Assembly: GCA_006969745.1 (NCBI GenBank)
Contig: CP030886.1
Location: 248,001 to 312,000, forward strand
Direction: 5' to 3'
Origin: Cytophagaceae bacterium
GTDB lineage: Bacteria > Bacteroidota > Bacteroidia > Cytophagales > Cyclobacteriaceae
DNA: 64,000 nucleotides
Within the stretch, counting starts at the first letter, position 1. Each line of letters starts with the position of its first letter. The notes under the pieces were generated by a model that saw nothing but the letters and a program-made list of their open reading frames with translations, was not told the DNA's origin and did no database searches. This document shows, in pieces, positions 18,014-28,242 of the stretch. The position numbers were made by a program, and so were the translations under genes.

Positions 18014-18541
18014 TCAGTCAAATGTTTTATTGTTAACCTCTGTAGCTCCACTTCCCTGTAAAACCTTCTTAATGTCAGCTTCAGATTTGTCATTACCGTC
18101 AAGATCTATTGCCATTACGTGCTTATCATCAGTGATTCTGATGTCATAAATTCTAGGCTTACCCCATGGCTTTAAATTTGAAATCACGAAAAATGTACCC
18201 ACCATTCCAAATGATGCAAGAAGTACTGTCATCTCAAATGTCACTGGAATGAATGATGGTATTGGAATGTAGTCTTTACCTCCAATTATCATTGGCCAAT
18301 CCACGCCCATCATACCCACCATCATTGTCAGCGCTAATGTGGTTCCGGTGATTCCAAACATGAATGCGGCTATTGATAACCAGCTTCTTTTATATCCTAG
18401 AACATCCTCTATTCCGTGAACAGGAAATGGTGAATAAACCTCTTCGATTTTCACACCGGATTCCCTCACTGTCTTGATGGCATCCATCAAGACATCCTCA
18501 TCGTCATAGACGCCCAGTACGTAATTCGTTCCTTGAGACAT
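18014..18541 (-). CDS. actD: Alternative complex III subunit ActD (DUF3341)
   Basis: 175 residues. The N-terminal cytoplasmic segment (VLGVYDDEDVLMDAIKTVRESG) and conserved block VYSPFPVHGIEDVLGYKRSWL define DUF3341. Two TM helices follow (about 55-78 and 100-122) and then a cytoplasmic tail. ActD is a small structural subunit of alternative complex III with no cofactor. Position between actC and actE is the standard order. Confidence 0.93.
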   Translation of the reverse strand: MSQGTNYVLGVYDDEDVLMDAIKTVRESGVKIEEVYSPFPVHGIEDVLGYKRSWLSIAAFMFGITGTTLALTMMVGMMGVDWPMIIGGKDYIPIPSFIPVTFEMTVLLASFGMVGTFFVISNLKPWGKPRIYDIRITDDKHVMAIDLDGNDKSEADIKKVLQGSGATEVNNKTFD

Positions 18542-18552
18542 AATCTATATAT

Positions 18553-19929
18553 TTAATTACCCGATTTTGTCGGCTTTTCTCCAGTTGCTTTAATAATACT
18601 TTTAACTTCTGCCATGTTGATCACAGGGAAAAACTTCGCAAATAGGAAGAATGCTGTGAAGAACAATCCGAAGGTGAACACATAAACTCCCACATCATAC
18701 ATTGTTGGATAGAACATTGCCCAACTTGAAGGAAGGAAATCTCTGTGAAGAGACGTTACGATAATTACAAATCGCTCGAACCACATTCCAATGTTTACGA
18801 TGATTGAAATGACGAACGTCGCAGCAAGATTTGTTCTAATTTTCTTAAACCAGAAAAGCTGCGGTGAAATCACATTACAAGTCATCATTGACCAATATGC
18901 CCACCAGTATGGCCCAGTTGCCCTGTTGATGAATGCATATTGTTCTGCTTCTACTCCAGAATACCATGCGATGAAAAACTCTGTGATGTAAGCAATACCT
19001 ACAATTGATCCAGTAACAATTATGATAATATTCATCAACTCTACGTGCTGAATGGTAATGTAGTCTTCCAGCTTATAGACTTTACGAGTCACAAGCAATA
19101 ACGTCAATACCATAGCGAAACCAGAGAAAATTGCTCCCGCCACAAAATAAGGTGGGAAGATTGTCGTGTGCCATCCCGGAATTACAGAAGTTGCAAAGTC
19201 AAAAGATACAATAGTGTGTACAGAAAGTACCAGAGGAGTAGCGAGACCCGCAAGCACCAATGATACCGTTTCATAATGTGACCAGGTTTTGGCTCCACCT
19301 GTCCATCCAAAACTTAAAGCTCCATATATGGCTCTTGAAATTTTATTTTGTGCTCTGTCTCTTATAGTAGCAAAATCGGGAATCAATCCGATATACCAGA
19401 ATACAAGAGATACAGAGAAGTAAGTAGAGATCGCAAAAACGTCCCATAGGAGTGGTGAGTTAAAGTTTACCCACAGCGATCCAAATGTATTAGGTAGCGG
19501 TAATGCCCAGTAAAAACCCAACCATGGACGTCCCATGTGAAGAACCGGGAACATAGCAGCGCAAATAACAGCAAAGATTGTCATAGCCTCGGAAGCTCTG
19601 TTGATTGACATTCTCCAGCGCTGACGGAAAAGCAATAGAACAGCTGAGATCAGTGTGCCTGCATGACCGATACCAACCCACCATACGAAGTTGGTAATAT
19701 CCCACGCCCATCCTACAGTTTTATTTAAACCCCACATTCCGATTCCATCCCAGAGAGTAATTGCTACTGCATACCCTCCAGCCAGGAGAAGTGCTAAAGA
19801 GACTGCCATTGCAAGCATCCACGTTACCGTAGGTTTTTGCTCGACTCTTCCAGCTATATCCTCAGAAACATCGTGAACTGTCTTTCCACCAGTTACTAAG
19901 GGTATCCGTACTTCTGATTCTGCGTGCAT
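18553..19929 (-). CDS. actC: Alternative complex III subunit ActC (NrfD-like)
   Basis: 458 residues, about ten TM helices, NrfD/PsrC family. Signature segments include [52 protein letters not shown] and [14 protein letters not shown], as in ActC and related quinone-site subunits. It forms, with ActF, the membrane part that oxidises menaquinol and may translocate protons. Its ATG overlaps the actB stop (TAATG), so translation is probably coupled. Confidence 0.94.
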   Translation of the reverse strand: MHAESEVRIPLVTGGKTVHDVSEDIAGRVEQKPTVTWMLAMAVSLALLLAGGYAVAITLWDGIGMWGLNKTVGWAWDITNFVWWVGIGHAGTLISAVLLLFRQRWRMSINRASEAMTIFAVICAAMFPVLHMGRPWLGFYWALPLPNTFGSLWVNFNSPLLWDVFAISTYFSVSLVFWYIGLIPDFATIRDRAQNKISRAIYGALSFGWTGGAKTWSHYETVSLVLAGLATPLVLSVHTIVSFDFATSVIPGWHTTIFPPYFVAGAIFSGFAMVLTLLLVTRKVYKLEDYITIQHVELMNIIIIVTGSIVGIAYITEFFIAWYSGVEAEQYAFINRATGPYWWAYWSMMTCNVISPQLFWFKKIRTNLAATFVISIIVNIGMWFERFVIIVTSLHRDFLPSSWAMFYPTMYDVGVYVFTFGLFFTAFFLFAKFFPVINMAEVKSIIKATGEKPTKSGN

Positions 19930-22900
19930 TATGCTTCTTGTTTATCGTTTTTGTCTTTATTTCTGATTTTGGCGAGGTACCATACGTTCGGCATCACCCT
20001 AAGCTCTTCTAGCACGTGATATGCTCTATCCTCCGTAGCTTCAACACTTTTATCATTGTACTTAAGCTTCAATGTCTTAGAAATTCTGCTTTCCGGATCT
20101 TTCATATCTCCAAATACCAAAGCATCTGTCGGACATGATTTAGCACAGGCAGTTTGAATTTCTCCATCAACTGGCCTTCTTCCCTCCTTCTTGGCATCAA
20201 GCTTTCCTGACTGGATTCGTTGAACACAGAAAGTACATTTCTCCATTACACCTCTAGCTCTCACAGTTACATCCGGATTCAACACCATCTTGCCAAGATC
20301 ATTGTTCATTGGTGTGTTCTTATCGAACTTGGCATTGTCATGATATTTGAACCAGTTGAATCGACGTACTTTGTAAGGGCAGTTGTTTGCACAATATCTT
20401 GTTCCGATACATCTATTGTAAGTCATCTGGTTTAGACCTTCACTTGAGTGAGTTGTTGCAGCAACCGGACAAACAGTCTCACAAGGAGCACTGTTACATT
20501 GCTGACACATCATTGGCTGGAAAGTAACTTCTGGATTCTCTACGGCTGCAAGCTCTTTCTGCTTCACCTCCATCAAGTTTTTATCTTCAGCGGTCAACTC
20601 ATCTTCTGGTCTCGAACTATAGTATCTATCGATACGGATCCAGTGCATCTCTCTCCTGTTCAACACCTCTTCCTTACCAACTACAGGAATGTTATTTTCA
20701 GTCTGACAAGCCACAGTACATGTACCGCAACCAGTACATGAGTTCAGGTCTACGATCATCCCCCAGTGGTGGTTAGGATACTCATGACCTTTCCAAAGTG
20801 AAACCGCGTGTGGTCTAACCTTCGTGCCATCTGCCTTTGATATCATCGGGAAGCTTCTGCCAGCTTGAGGATCTTTCTGATACTCACCAAGTGTCGATTC
20901 CTGAATTACTGTCTCTCTTCCAGCGTAAGTTTGAGCTGTTTGAGTCTGAGCAACTTTACGTTGTTCTCCGTTCAACTCCAGAGTAGCCTTTCCACTATAG
21001 CTAAGCCCATTAGTGGAGCTGCTTATCAGCTCATATGCATTGACTCCTACACCATTTCCTACTTGACCAGCTTTTGTTCTACCATAACCCACTGCCAAAC
21101 CAATAGTGCCATATGCCTGGCCAGGTTGTGGAATTACAGGAGCAGTTACAGATTTTCCATTAACAGTCAAAGTGGCGACCTTGTAATCCATGTCACCGCC
21201 TTTAACATCCCAGTCATTTTCACGTGCTTGTCTTGGAGAAACAGTTAAATAGTTGTCCCAACATGCTTTGGTGATTGGATCTGGCATCTCTTGCAACCAT
21301 GGATTATTTGCCTGAATCCCATCGCCTACAGAATAATTAGAATAAACTGCAAGCTCTAATCCATCAGACTTGGCTGCATAACCTTTAAGATTTCCTGCTA
21401 CGACAACAGCATCCACAGAGACTGAAATGTCATTACTATCAGCCGGCTCCAGATCGTAGAATCCATCATGCAAGCACTTATCAAAGAATCCATTGAAATC
21501 CCCTGTAGCGAGTGGCTGCCAACCTTCCCTCACAAAATCATAATATGAGGATGTATTGTCTGACCATCTTAGGAATGACTCCTGTGCTTGTCTTGTATTA
21601 AATATGTTTTGAATCGTTGGCTGTGAAAGCGTGAGGTGACCAGTAACTGGCTCAAAGTCATTCCATGATTCCAGATAGTGGTGATCTGGTGCAACGTATT
21701 TTACTGAGCTGCTGGTTTCATCCATTCTATCTGATGTCGAAATGGTTGTTTTCACTTTGCCTAGAGAGCTTACCAATTGTGCTCCCATTGGGTGATCATA
21801 GGCTGGGTTGCAATTGTAGAAGATCACCGTTCCAACAGATCCTGCTTTCACATCGCTAACCAGCTGAGCAACTGCTGTGTCACTACCTTTTCTGGTATTT
21901 ACACTCTTTGAAAGATCAATCGTAGATCCATAGCTCTGAAGTAGGTCATTGATTGCGATTACCAGCAGTTGAACATTCTTGTCGTTTGATCCACTAAGAA
22001 CCAATGACTTACCACGTGATTTCCACAAATCATTGGCAGCTTTTTCAAGGGTAACTGTATCTTCTAATCTAGTTGTGCCAATCGCAGCGGCTCCAGCTTT
22101 TTGGGCAATCAAATTATAAAGATTTGCAACGTAAAGTCCTTCTTGCGAAGGCTTAATTGGTTGACGATAGTCTGCGTTTGACCCAGTCAATGAAAGATTA
22201 GATTCGAATGCGTACAGCCTGGACATTTCCTTCTTGTCCGGACCAAGTTTTCTTGTTGAAGCAAACTGTTTGTTATTCAATGCTTGATTTGGCCAGTTGC
22301 CAAGAAAGTCAGCTGTGATTGAAACAATTGTGCTTGCTTTCGAGAAGTCATGCAAAGGCAGGCTTCGTGTGCCCGTCGCTTCACCGTAAGCATCAAGTAA
22401 TCCACTCATAGAGAGTGGATCGTACTGTACGTGCTCTACTTCACCATATTTATCTCTAAGAGCCTGAATTGCTCTGGCTGTGCTTGGACTACAGTTTGAA
22501 TATGAAAGAATGGAAATCTTTCCTCCGTTTGCAGCAAGCTCAGTTTTAATTCTGTTATCGATGGTTTCCCAATCTGTATCTTCCCCGCCAATTTTTGGAT
22601 TCTTCAGTCTCTCACCATCATAAAGGGAAAGTACCGATGATTCTACTTGAGTAGTGGTACCACCCTGACTTATCATTGAGAGGTCATTGCCTTCAATTTT
22701 AATTGGACGTCCTTCTCTTGTCTTAACCACAACAGAAGCTACATCACTGCCCATTGCATAGGTTGATGCATAATAGTTGGCTACTCCTGGATCGACATCA
22801 ACAGGTTTATTTACATAAGGTATGGCTTTACGAACAGGGGCTTCACATGCTGCAAGTGAAACGGCTGCTACTCCAAATCCCATCATTTTAAGAAAATCTC

Positions 22901-23033
22901 TCCTTGACGGCTCACCACTGTCACCACCATTTATTGGTAAATATTCCGGGAATTCTTTTGAAGCTCTATCCTGAAAATCTGGTGTGTTTTCAAGTTGCTC
23001 TAATCCTTTCCAGTATTTCTTAGTTTCTTTCAT
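19929..23033 (-). CDS. actB: Alternative complex III subunit ActB (molybdopterin-oxidoreductase-like, Fe-S)
   Basis: 1034 residues from ATG 23033 ([14 protein letters not shown], the usual ActB beginning). A longer frame to 23087 would overlap actA and is unlikely. A Tat-type signal [11 protein letters not shown] lies near residue 45, followed by a lipobox-like LAAC. The first two thirds resemble molybdopterin oxidoreductases but ActB proteins bind no Mo. The last third is a ferredoxin-like module with Cys motifs [37 protein letters not shown] and CTFCVQR/CAKSCP for the Fe-S clusters. It sits on the periplasmic side of the complex. Confidence 0.95.
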   Translation of the reverse strand: MKETKKYWKGLEQLENTPDFQDRASKEFPEYLPINGGDSGEPSRRDFLKMMGFGVAAVSLAACEAPVRKAIPYVNKPVDVDPGVANYYASTYAMGSDVASVVVKTREGRPIKIEGNDLSMISQGGTTTQVESSVLSLYDGERLKNPKIGGEDTDWETIDNRIKTELAANGGKISILSYSNCSPSTARAIQALRDKYGEVEHVQYDPLSMSGLLDAYGEATGTRSLPLHDFSKASTIVSITADFLGNWPNQALNNKQFASTRKLGPDKKEMSRLYAFESNLSLTGSNADYRQPIKPSQEGLYVANLYNLIAQKAGAAAIGTTRLEDTVTLEKAANDLWKSRGKSLVLSGSNDKNVQLLVIAINDLLQSYGSTIDLSKSVNTRKGSDTAVAQLVSDVKAGSVGTVIFYNCNPAYDHPMGAQLVSSLGKVKTTISTSDRMDETSSSVKYVAPDHHYLESWNDFEPVTGHLTLSQPTIQNIFNTRQAQESFLRWSDNTSSYYDFVREGWQPLATGDFNGFFDKCLHDGFYDLEPADSNDISVSVDAVVVAGNLKGYAAKSDGLELAVYSNYSVGDGIQANNPWLQEMPDPITKACWDNYLTVSPRQARENDWDVKGGDMDYKVATLTVNGKSVTAPVIPQPGQAYGTIGLAVGYGRTKAGQVGNGVGVNAYELISSSTNGLSYSGKATLELNGEQRKVAQTQTAQTYAGRETVIQESTLGEYQKDPQAGRSFPMISKADGTKVRPHAVSLWKGHEYPNHHWGMIVDLNSCTGCGTCTVACQTENNIPVVGKEEVLNRREMHWIRIDRYYSSRPEDELTAEDKNLMEVKQKELAAVENPEVTFQPMMCQQCNSAPCETVCPVAATTHSSEGLNQMTYNRCIGTRYCANNCPYKVRRFNWFKYHDNAKFDKNTPMNNDLGKMVLNPDVTVRARGVMEKCTFCVQRIQSGKLDAKKEGRRPVDGEIQTACAKSCPTDALVFGDMKDPESRISKTLKLKYNDKSVEATEDRAYHVLEELRVMPNVWYLAKIRNKDKNDKQEA

Positions 23034-23067
23034 TCGTTCTTGTAGGTCAAGCTGTTTTCGAATATTA

Positions 23068-24324
23068 TTAATAGTGACACTTAGCACATTCCAACCCGCC
23101 GATATCCTCGACCTTCATCGGCTCTTTGCTTTGTTCTGAATGAAGCTTCACAAGTTTGTCGTAATACTCGTTTCCTTTCGTATTTACATCAGTTTCTCTG
23201 TGACAATTGATACACCATCCCATGGTCAGTGAAGAATATTGGTATACCACTTCCATTTCTTTAATAGGCCCATGACAGGTTTCACACTCCAACCCTGCAA
23301 CCTTAACATGTTGTGAGTGATTGAAGTAAGCCAGATCAGGTAAGTTGTGAATCCTAACCCATTCTATTGGCTTAGTGTCCGTTCCGTATGTCTGTGTTTC
23401 AGGATCGTAATCAATCGCAGCATAGATTTTTGCAATTTCTTCCGATTCCGTTTTCACCTGCGTATGGCAATTCATACAAATGTTAGGTGAAGGGATGTTA
23501 GCCGATTTGGACTTATTCACACCTGTATGACAATATTGACAATCAATCTCGTATTGTCCTGCGTGGATTTCGTGAGAGAACGCAATTGGCTGAGTTGGTT
23601 GATAGCCTTGTTGAACCCCTATTGTGAATGCACCATCAATCAATGTCTTTAAAACAATGATTGTGAATACGAAAATAACTAAGCCAACAAAGTTGTTGCT
23701 CTTAAGGAATGCAGCAACATTAAATTCTTGTGATACGATCTCCTGCTCTGCCTCATCTAAACCTTTCACATCTTTAAGGTGCTTGACCAGTGTTCGAGCT
23801 GCTATGATCAATGCAACCACAGCTAAAGCAAGCACAACGACTAAAATGATGATTACAGCCATCAGATAAGAAGATGAAATAGCATCTCCTCCGCCCTCAC
23901 CAGCTGTGGTAACGGCTACCTCTTCAACCGGAGGTCCTTTAGCTGTCTCTGCTTGAATGTAAGCCAGAACTGCAAGCACGTCATCATCAGAAAATGATGG
24001 GTATGCTGTCATTACAGTTTGATTGTATTCTTCCCAAAGTTCCAATGCAATTGGGTCTCCTGCGGCAATCATTGCCTGAGAGTTCTTAATCCAAGAAATT
24101 AACCATTCCACCTCTCTTCTTTCGGTCACACCATTCAATGCCGGGCCAATACGCTTTTCCCAGATTTTGTGACAAGTGGCACAGTTAACTTTGAATGTAG
24201 ATTCACCCGCAGCGATCACGCTTTCATCAGTCGGGATTTCTTGAGCATTTAAGCTCGTTGATACAAATATTCCAAGGACAAGGCCTAGAAAGATTTTGGT
24301 TAGTTTCGGTGTTGTTTTAAACAT
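23068..24324 (-). CDS. actA: Alternative complex III multiheme cytochrome ActA
   Basis: 418 residues from ATG 24324 (MFKTTPKLTKIFLG, signal peptide cut near LNA). A TTG 24 bp upstream lies too close to the promoter to be the start. Six heme sites are visible: CATCH in an N-terminal class I cytochrome domain, then after a linker and two TM helices (about 155-177 and 205-225) CQYCH, CMNCH, CETCH, CINCH and CAKCH. This is the monoheme-plus-pentaheme layout of Bacteroidota ActA. It is the first gene of the respiratory operon and part of the electron path from quinol to ActE and CuA. Confidence 0.94.
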   Translation of the reverse strand: MFKTTPKLTKIFLGLVLGIFVSTSLNAQEIPTDESVIAAGESTFKVNCATCHKIWEKRIGPALNGVTERREVEWLISWIKNSQAMIAAGDPIALELWEEYNQTVMTAYPSFSDDDVLAVLAYIQAETAKGPPVEEVAVTTAGEGGGDAISSSYLMAVIIILVVVLALAVVALIIAARTLVKHLKDVKGLDEAEQEIVSQEFNVAAFLKSNNFVGLVIFVFTIIVLKTLIDGAFTIGVQQGYQPTQPIAFSHEIHAGQYEIDCQYCHTGVNKSKSANIPSPNICMNCHTQVKTESEEIAKIYAAIDYDPETQTYGTDTKPIEWVRIHNLPDLAYFNHSQHVKVAGLECETCHGPIKEMEVVYQYSSLTMGWCINCHRETDVNTKGNEYYDKLVKLHSEQSKEPMKVEDIGGLECAKCHY

Positions 24325-24355
24325 GTATTCCGATGGGCTTGAGATCAAACGCGTA

Positions 24356-24385
24356 CAAAAGTAACATTGGGTTGCTGTTTTTCAA
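24356..24385 (-). promoter_or_regulatory. Promoter of the act-cta respiratory operon
   Basis: On the minus strand TTG (24385-24383), a 19-base spacer and TACTTTTG (24363-24356) match the Bacteroidota housekeeping pattern TTG-N19-TAnnTTTG exactly. Transcription would begin near 24350, about 25 bases before the actA ATG, supporting the choice of the ATG at 24324. No other convincing promoter was seen between here and 7.9 kb, so the act-cta genes are probably one transcript. Confidence 0.75.
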
Positions 24386-24386
24386 A

Positions 24387-24406
24387 GGTGGGTTATAACC
24401 CCCACC
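24387..24406. promoter_or_regulatory. Palindrome just upstream of the act promoter, possible activator site
   Basis: GGTGGGTTATAACCCCCACC contains a perfect 12-bp palindrome GGGTTATAACCC at 24390-24401, flanked by complementary GGTGG/CCACC edges. Its centre is about 45 bases upstream of the inferred transcription start, next to the -33 TTG, the usual place for an activator. It has no U-tract and lies far from the upstream terminator. The binding protein is unknown. Confidence 0.45.
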
Positions 24407-24469
24407 AACCAATACACCTCTAAGTTTCGTAACTGCCTGAAATTCAAAATTTTAAGAATAAATAAATTC

Positions 24470-24505
24470 AAAAAAAACACCTTATTTAGAATAATTTTAA
24501 ATAAG
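24470..24505 (-). terminator. Rho-independent terminator of the serine hydrolase gene
   Basis: Minus strand: CTTATTTA (24505-24498), a 9-base loop and TAAATAAG (24488-24481) form a perfect 8-bp, A/T-rich stem, followed after GTG by eight Ts (24477-24470). It lies just after the serine hydrolase stop and before the act promoter. Confidence 0.6.
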
Positions 24506-24518
24506 TAAATAGCGTTGT

Positions 24519-25799
24519 TTATTTGGTATTTCCGACAGGGTCTTGATTTAGTGTTTGAATCTCTTCTAAATAGTCATAAATGAACTGATGAATTGTGGGC
24601 CTGACGTTACGCTTGTAAAGAGATCTGTATGTTCTTGAAGGGTAGACTCGATTAGTAAGAAAGATGAAAATCAGATCCGCTTCTGGATCGGCCCATGCCA
24701 GGGTTCCTGTATAACCTGTGTGCCCGTAGCTTTTAAAGCTCGCGCTTCTGGCCACACTGCTTGCTATTGAATCATATTCAAGTAATGGCTTATCAAAACC
24801 AAGGCCTCTTCTATTGCCATTGTTGGGATATTGGGCAGTTGTGAAAAGATGAATGGTCTCCGGCGATAAAAGATTCATCGTGTCTGCTCTACCATAGTCT
24901 AATAACATTTGAAATACACTGGACAGATCTTCTGCATTACTGAAAAGTCCAGCATTACCTGATATTCCTTTCATCATTATTGCACCTTCATCATGAACCT
25001 TCCCATGGATGGGTTCCATTCTGAAAAATGTGTCAATTTCGGTTGGGACAATTTGACTAGAGGAAAATTTATCAAGCGGGTTGAAAGTTAACGTTTTTGT
25101 GCCCAATGGCTTAAAAAAATGATTATCCAGGTAGTCCTCGTAAAGTGTATCAGTCAAGTTCATTACTAACTCTGGAATCAAATAAAAAAACAGTCCGGAA
25201 TAACGGTACTTTTTCTCGTCTGAAACATCACTTTTTCTTATCATCTTTTTGATTTTTTCATAAAAAACCGAATGAAGATAAAGGCTATCTGTCAATGGAT
25301 AATTGTACTCTTCATCTGATTTATATGAAACGGTTTTATTTCTAAACTTGCCGTTTTTTTTCTTGATTTTCTGATAATAAGGAATCCAGGGATATAAGCC
25401 TGCCTGATGTGCCAAAACTTCGCGAAATGTGACCTTGCCTACTTTACCGATCTTATCAACATAATTTCCGATTGGATCATCCAAATTAAACTTGCCATCA
25501 TCATACAACTTCATCATTGCCAGCGTCCCTCCCACTACCTTGGTGATGGATGCCAGGTCATAAATATCATTTACTGCCACTCGCCGTAAGGAATCATACG
25601 TATGATGTCCATATGATCTAATAAATAAGATGCTATCCCCCTTGCTGACATACACAACACACCCCGGAAACGCCCAATCTTTAATAGCTTCATAAACTAC
25701 ACTATCAATGCCATCACGCAATGATTCGATCCCTTGAGCTTTTGCGAAAACGATTGCAAAAAAGAAAAGTGGGAATAACGTGTGACGAAGTTTTTGCAT
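24519..25799 (-). CDS. Secreted serine hydrolase, beta-lactamase/transpeptidase-like
   Basis: 426 residues with a signal peptide (cut near AKAQG). Class C beta-lactamase-type fold: SxxK motif SITK near residue 88 (YDLASITKVVGG), a Tyr motif in YRYSGLFFY, and HTG (GHTGYTG) in place of KTG. It is probably a periplasmic esterase or D-Ala-D-Ala-type hydrolase. In many Bacteroidota a similar domain is fused to a family 3 glycoside hydrolase; here it stands alone. It is divergent from the serine-biosynthesis fusion gene, with only 31 bp between the two starts. Substrate unknown. Confidence 0.8.
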   Translation of the reverse strand: MQKLRHTLFPLFFFAIVFAKAQGIESLRDGIDSVVYEAIKDWAFPGCVVYVSKGDSILFIRSYGHHTYDSLRRVAVNDIYDLASITKVVGGTLAMMKLYDDGKFNLDDPIGNYVDKIGKVGKVTFREVLAHQAGLYPWIPYYQKIKKKNGKFRNKTVSYKSDEEYNYPLTDSLYLHSVFYEKIKKMIRKSDVSDEKKYRYSGLFFYLIPELVMNLTDTLYEDYLDNHFFKPLGTKTLTFNPLDKFSSSQIVPTEIDTFFRMEPIHGKVHDEGAIMMKGISGNAGLFSNAEDLSSVFQMLLDYGRADTMNLLSPETIHLFTTAQYPNNGNRRGLGFDKPLLEYDSIASSVARSASFKSYGHTGYTGTLAWADPEADLIFIFLTNRVYPSRTYRSLYKRNVRPTIHQFIYDYLEEIQTLNQDPVGNTK

Positions 25800-25811
25800 G
25801 CTCTATTTTTG
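25782..25811 (+). promoter_or_regulatory. Likely promoter of the serB-serA fusion gene
   Basis: TATTTTTG at 25804-25811 fits TAnnTTTG. Nineteen bases upstream lies GTG (25782-25784), one mismatch from TTG. The -33 half falls inside the start of the divergent hydrolase gene. The transcript would start about a dozen bases before the ATG at 25831. Confidence 0.45.
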
Positions 25812-25830
25812 GCGCTTACCTAATTATTTA

Positions 25831-27723
25831 ATGGATCAGACCAAATATTTCATTATAGATTTTGACAGCACTTTTACGCAAGTCGAGGCGCTTGATGTGC
25901 TTGCTGAAATCTCTCTCAAGAATAACGAAAATCAGGCGAAAGCCATTGAAGAAATTAAATCGATCACCGATCAGGGCATGGAAGGTGGTATGTCTTTCCG
26001 AGAATCATTGAAGAAGAGAATTGAAATTTTGAATGCCAATAAGCGTCATTTACCTGAATTGGTAGATAGATTAGGCTCATTGGTTTCTCCTTCATTCAAG
26101 AGAAATACAGAATTCATAGATAAGTATAAAAACCAAATTTTCATTGTTTCAAATGGATTCAAAGACTTCATCGTTCCTATTGTTAAGACATTCGGCATTA
26201 GTGAAGAAAATGTGTTTGCAAACGAATTTAGTTATGATAATGAAGGAAACATTGTCGGCTTTGACGAAAACAATCTCCTATCTGAAAACAACGGAAAACC
26301 AAATCAAATAAAAAGCCTAAATCTAGATGGTGAGGTATTCGTGCTAGGAGATGGTTTTACAGATTTTGAAATTAAGAAAGCAGGACTTGCGCACAAGTTC
26401 TACGCATTTACTGAAAATGTAAGAAGAGAAAAAATTTTAAATGAGGCAGATCACGAAGCGCCTTCATTAGATGAGTTTCTGTTTACCCAAAAGTTGGAGC
26501 GTGCCCACTCTTACCCAAAAAATAGAATAAAAGCATTGGTGCTGGAGAATATTCATGATGCTGCGGTGAAGCGATTGAAAGATGAGGGATATCAGGTTGA
26601 AGTTTATCCGGGAGGAATGACAGAAGAAGAGCTAGCAGAAGCTATTAAAGAAGTCAGTGTACTTGGCATCCGCTCTAAGACCATGGTGACTGAGAAGGTT
26701 TTAGCTAATGCAAAACGCCTGTTGGCCATCGGTGCATTCTGCATAGGAACCAACCAAATTGACTTGAATGCAGCTTTAAAAAAAGGTATTGCTGTTTTTA
26801 ACGCACCTTTTTCAAATACTCGATCCGTAGTGGAATTGGCGCTGGCAGAGATTATCCTTTTGATGAGGAATTTACCTGATAAAATGTATCAGATGCATCA
26901 GGGCCAATGGAGTAAGTCCGCTGCGGGGAGCTTCGAAATACGTGGTAAAACCTTAGGGATCATTGGATATGGTAAAATCGGATCACAATTGTCAGTTTTA
27001 GCTGAATCTGTAGGACTAAACGTGCAATATTTTGATATCGAGGAGAAGTTAGCACTTGGAAACGCTACTCAGTGTCAAAACCTTGACCAATTATTAAAAA
27101 CTTCAGACATCATAAGTATTCATGTAGATGGGCGCGAGAGCAATGAAAATATGATCGGCAAAAGGGAATTTGAACTGATGAAGGAAGGCGTGGTATTTAT
27201 CAACCTAAGCAGAGGGCATATTGTAGATATTGACTCATTGGTACAAAACATCAAAAATGGCAAAGTTCATGGCACGAGTGTAGATGTATTCCCTGAGGAG
27301 CCATTAACAAATAATCATCCTTTTAAATCACCTCTGATGGGGCTTAAAAATACCATTTTAACTCCTCATGTAGGCGGAAGTACGCTTGAAGCGCAGGAAA
27401 ACATTGCCGACTTTGTACCATCCAAAATAATTGAATATATCAATACTGGATCGACCAATAACAGCGTTAATTTTCCAAACATAACATTGCCGAGTTTAAG
27501 CCAGGCACATCGATTTATCCATATTCATAAAAATGAACCCGGTGTACTTGCTGAAATCAACAATGTCCTTGCTAAACATGGCATTAATATTGGTGGACAA
27601 TACTTGAAAACCAATGATATTATTGGTTATGTTATTACGGATATAGATAAGAACTATAAAGAGGAGGCAGTAAAAGACTTAAAAAGGGTCCGAGGTACCC
27701 TAAGATTCCGAGTTTTATATTAA
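25831..27723 (+). CDS. Phosphoserine phosphatase-3-phosphoglycerate dehydrogenase fusion
   Basis: 630 residues from ATG 25831. Residues 1-225 form a HAD phosphatase of the SerB type: DFDST (10-14, Asp10/Asp12), Arg57 in SFRESLKKR, VSNGF (106-110), Lys161 and GDGFTD (173-178). Residues 230-545 are a SerA dehydrogenase: GYGKIG (379-384) for NAD, Arg461, Glu490 and His513 (TPHVGGS). An ACT domain (562-630) ends the protein and probably binds serine. The fusion would carry the first and last steps of serine synthesis from 3-phosphoglycerate. The middle aminotransferase step is encoded two genes downstream. All catalytic residues are present. Divergent from the serine hydrolase. Confidence 0.9.
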   Translation: MDQTKYFIIDFDSTFTQVEALDVLAEISLKNNENQAKAIEEIKSITDQGMEGGMSFRESLKKRIEILNANKRHLPELVDRLGSLVSPSFKRNTEFIDKYKNQIFIVSNGFKDFIVPIVKTFGISEENVFANEFSYDNEGNIVGFDENNLLSENNGKPNQIKSLNLDGEVFVLGDGFTDFEIKKAGLAHKFYAFTENVRREKILNEADHEAPSLDEFLFTQKLERAHSYPKNRIKALVLENIHDAAVKRLKDEGYQVEVYPGGMTEEELAEAIKEVSVLGIRSKTMVTEKVLANAKRLLAIGAFCIGTNQIDLNAALKKGIAVFNAPFSNTRSVVELALAEIILLMRNLPDKMYQMHQGQWSKSAAGSFEIRGKTLGIIGYGKIGSQLSVLAESVGLNVQYFDIEEKLALGNATQCQNLDQLLKTSDIISIHVDGRESNENMIGKREFELMKEGVVFINLSRGHIVDIDSLVQNIKNGKVHGTSVDVFPEEPLTNNHPFKSPLMGLKNTILTPHVGGSTLEAQENIADFVPSKIIEYINTGSTNNSVNFPNITLPSLSQAHRFIHIHKNEPGVLAEINNVLAKHGINIGGQYLKTNDIIGYVITDIDKNYKEEAVKDLKRVRGTLRFRVLY

Positions 27724-27798
27724 GTTTAAAGCAAAATTTAGTAATACCATCCAACCTTAAGAGCTTATTAAACCGTTTATTAAGCTAAATTGTAAAGA

Positions 27799-28185
27799 AT
27801 GAGTTATCCGCTTAATTGGAAATCGCTTAGTACTATCGAGGAGTTCAACAGACTTGTAGAACGCTCTAAAGAAAAGCCTGCGCTCGTTTTCAAACACAGA
27901 CCTTCTGCGCCTGAAAGTATGCAGGCTATGGAGACACTGGAAAGAGATTGGACTATTTCACCAGAAAATCTTGATTTGTACATCATCGATGTGATGAAGG
28001 ATAAAGAAGTCGCAGAGGCTGTTACTGATATGGCTGGTGTAATGAACGAATACCCTCAGGTTTTACTGTTTGCAGATGGAGTAACTATGTATGATGAATC
28101 TAGGGAAATGATCAGTGTCAAGAAAATCAAGCTTGCACTAAAAATCATTAACAGAACATTCAAATGGATGGAAACCAGGGTTTAA
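27799..28185 (+). CDS. YtxJ-like (monothiol bacilliredoxin family) protein without the cysteine
   Basis: 128 residues, thioredoxin-like. The family motif around FKHSTxC is here FKHRPSAP (residues 31-38), so the active Cys is Ala37. There is no other cysteine in the protein. The rest matches YtxJ: ERDW, DLYIIDVMKDKEVAEAV, YPQVLLFADGVTMYDES. YtxJ proteins are linked to bacillithiol redox chemistry; without the thiol this copy cannot be a bacilliredoxin in the usual way. It lies between the serB-serA fusion and the SerC-like gene. Confidence 0.7.
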   Translation: MSYPLNWKSLSTIEEFNRLVERSKEKPALVFKHRPSAPESMQAMETLERDWTISPENLDLYIIDVMKDKEVAEAVTDMAGVMNEYPQVLLFADGVTMYDESREMISVKKIKLALKIINRTFKWMETRV

Positions 28186-28218
28186 CTGGAACCATAATCA
28201 TCTTTTTAATATTATAAT

Positions 28219-28242
28219 GCTCTTGATATAAGAGCTTTTTTT
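28219..28242 (+). terminator. Hairpin with U-tract abutting the next start codon
   Basis: GCTCTT (28219-28224), loop GATAT, AAGAGC (28230-28235) and seven Ts (28236-28242) form a standard intrinsic terminator shape. The T-run ends exactly at the ATG (28243) of the aminotransferase gene. It could end the upstream transcript, act as an attenuator, or mask translation initiation. Confidence 0.6.

Noticed and set aside
23034..23087. Longer actB start overlapping actA
   Set aside because: The usual ActB beginning [12 protein letters not shown] starts at ATG 23033, and the extension overlaps the actA coding end without similarity.
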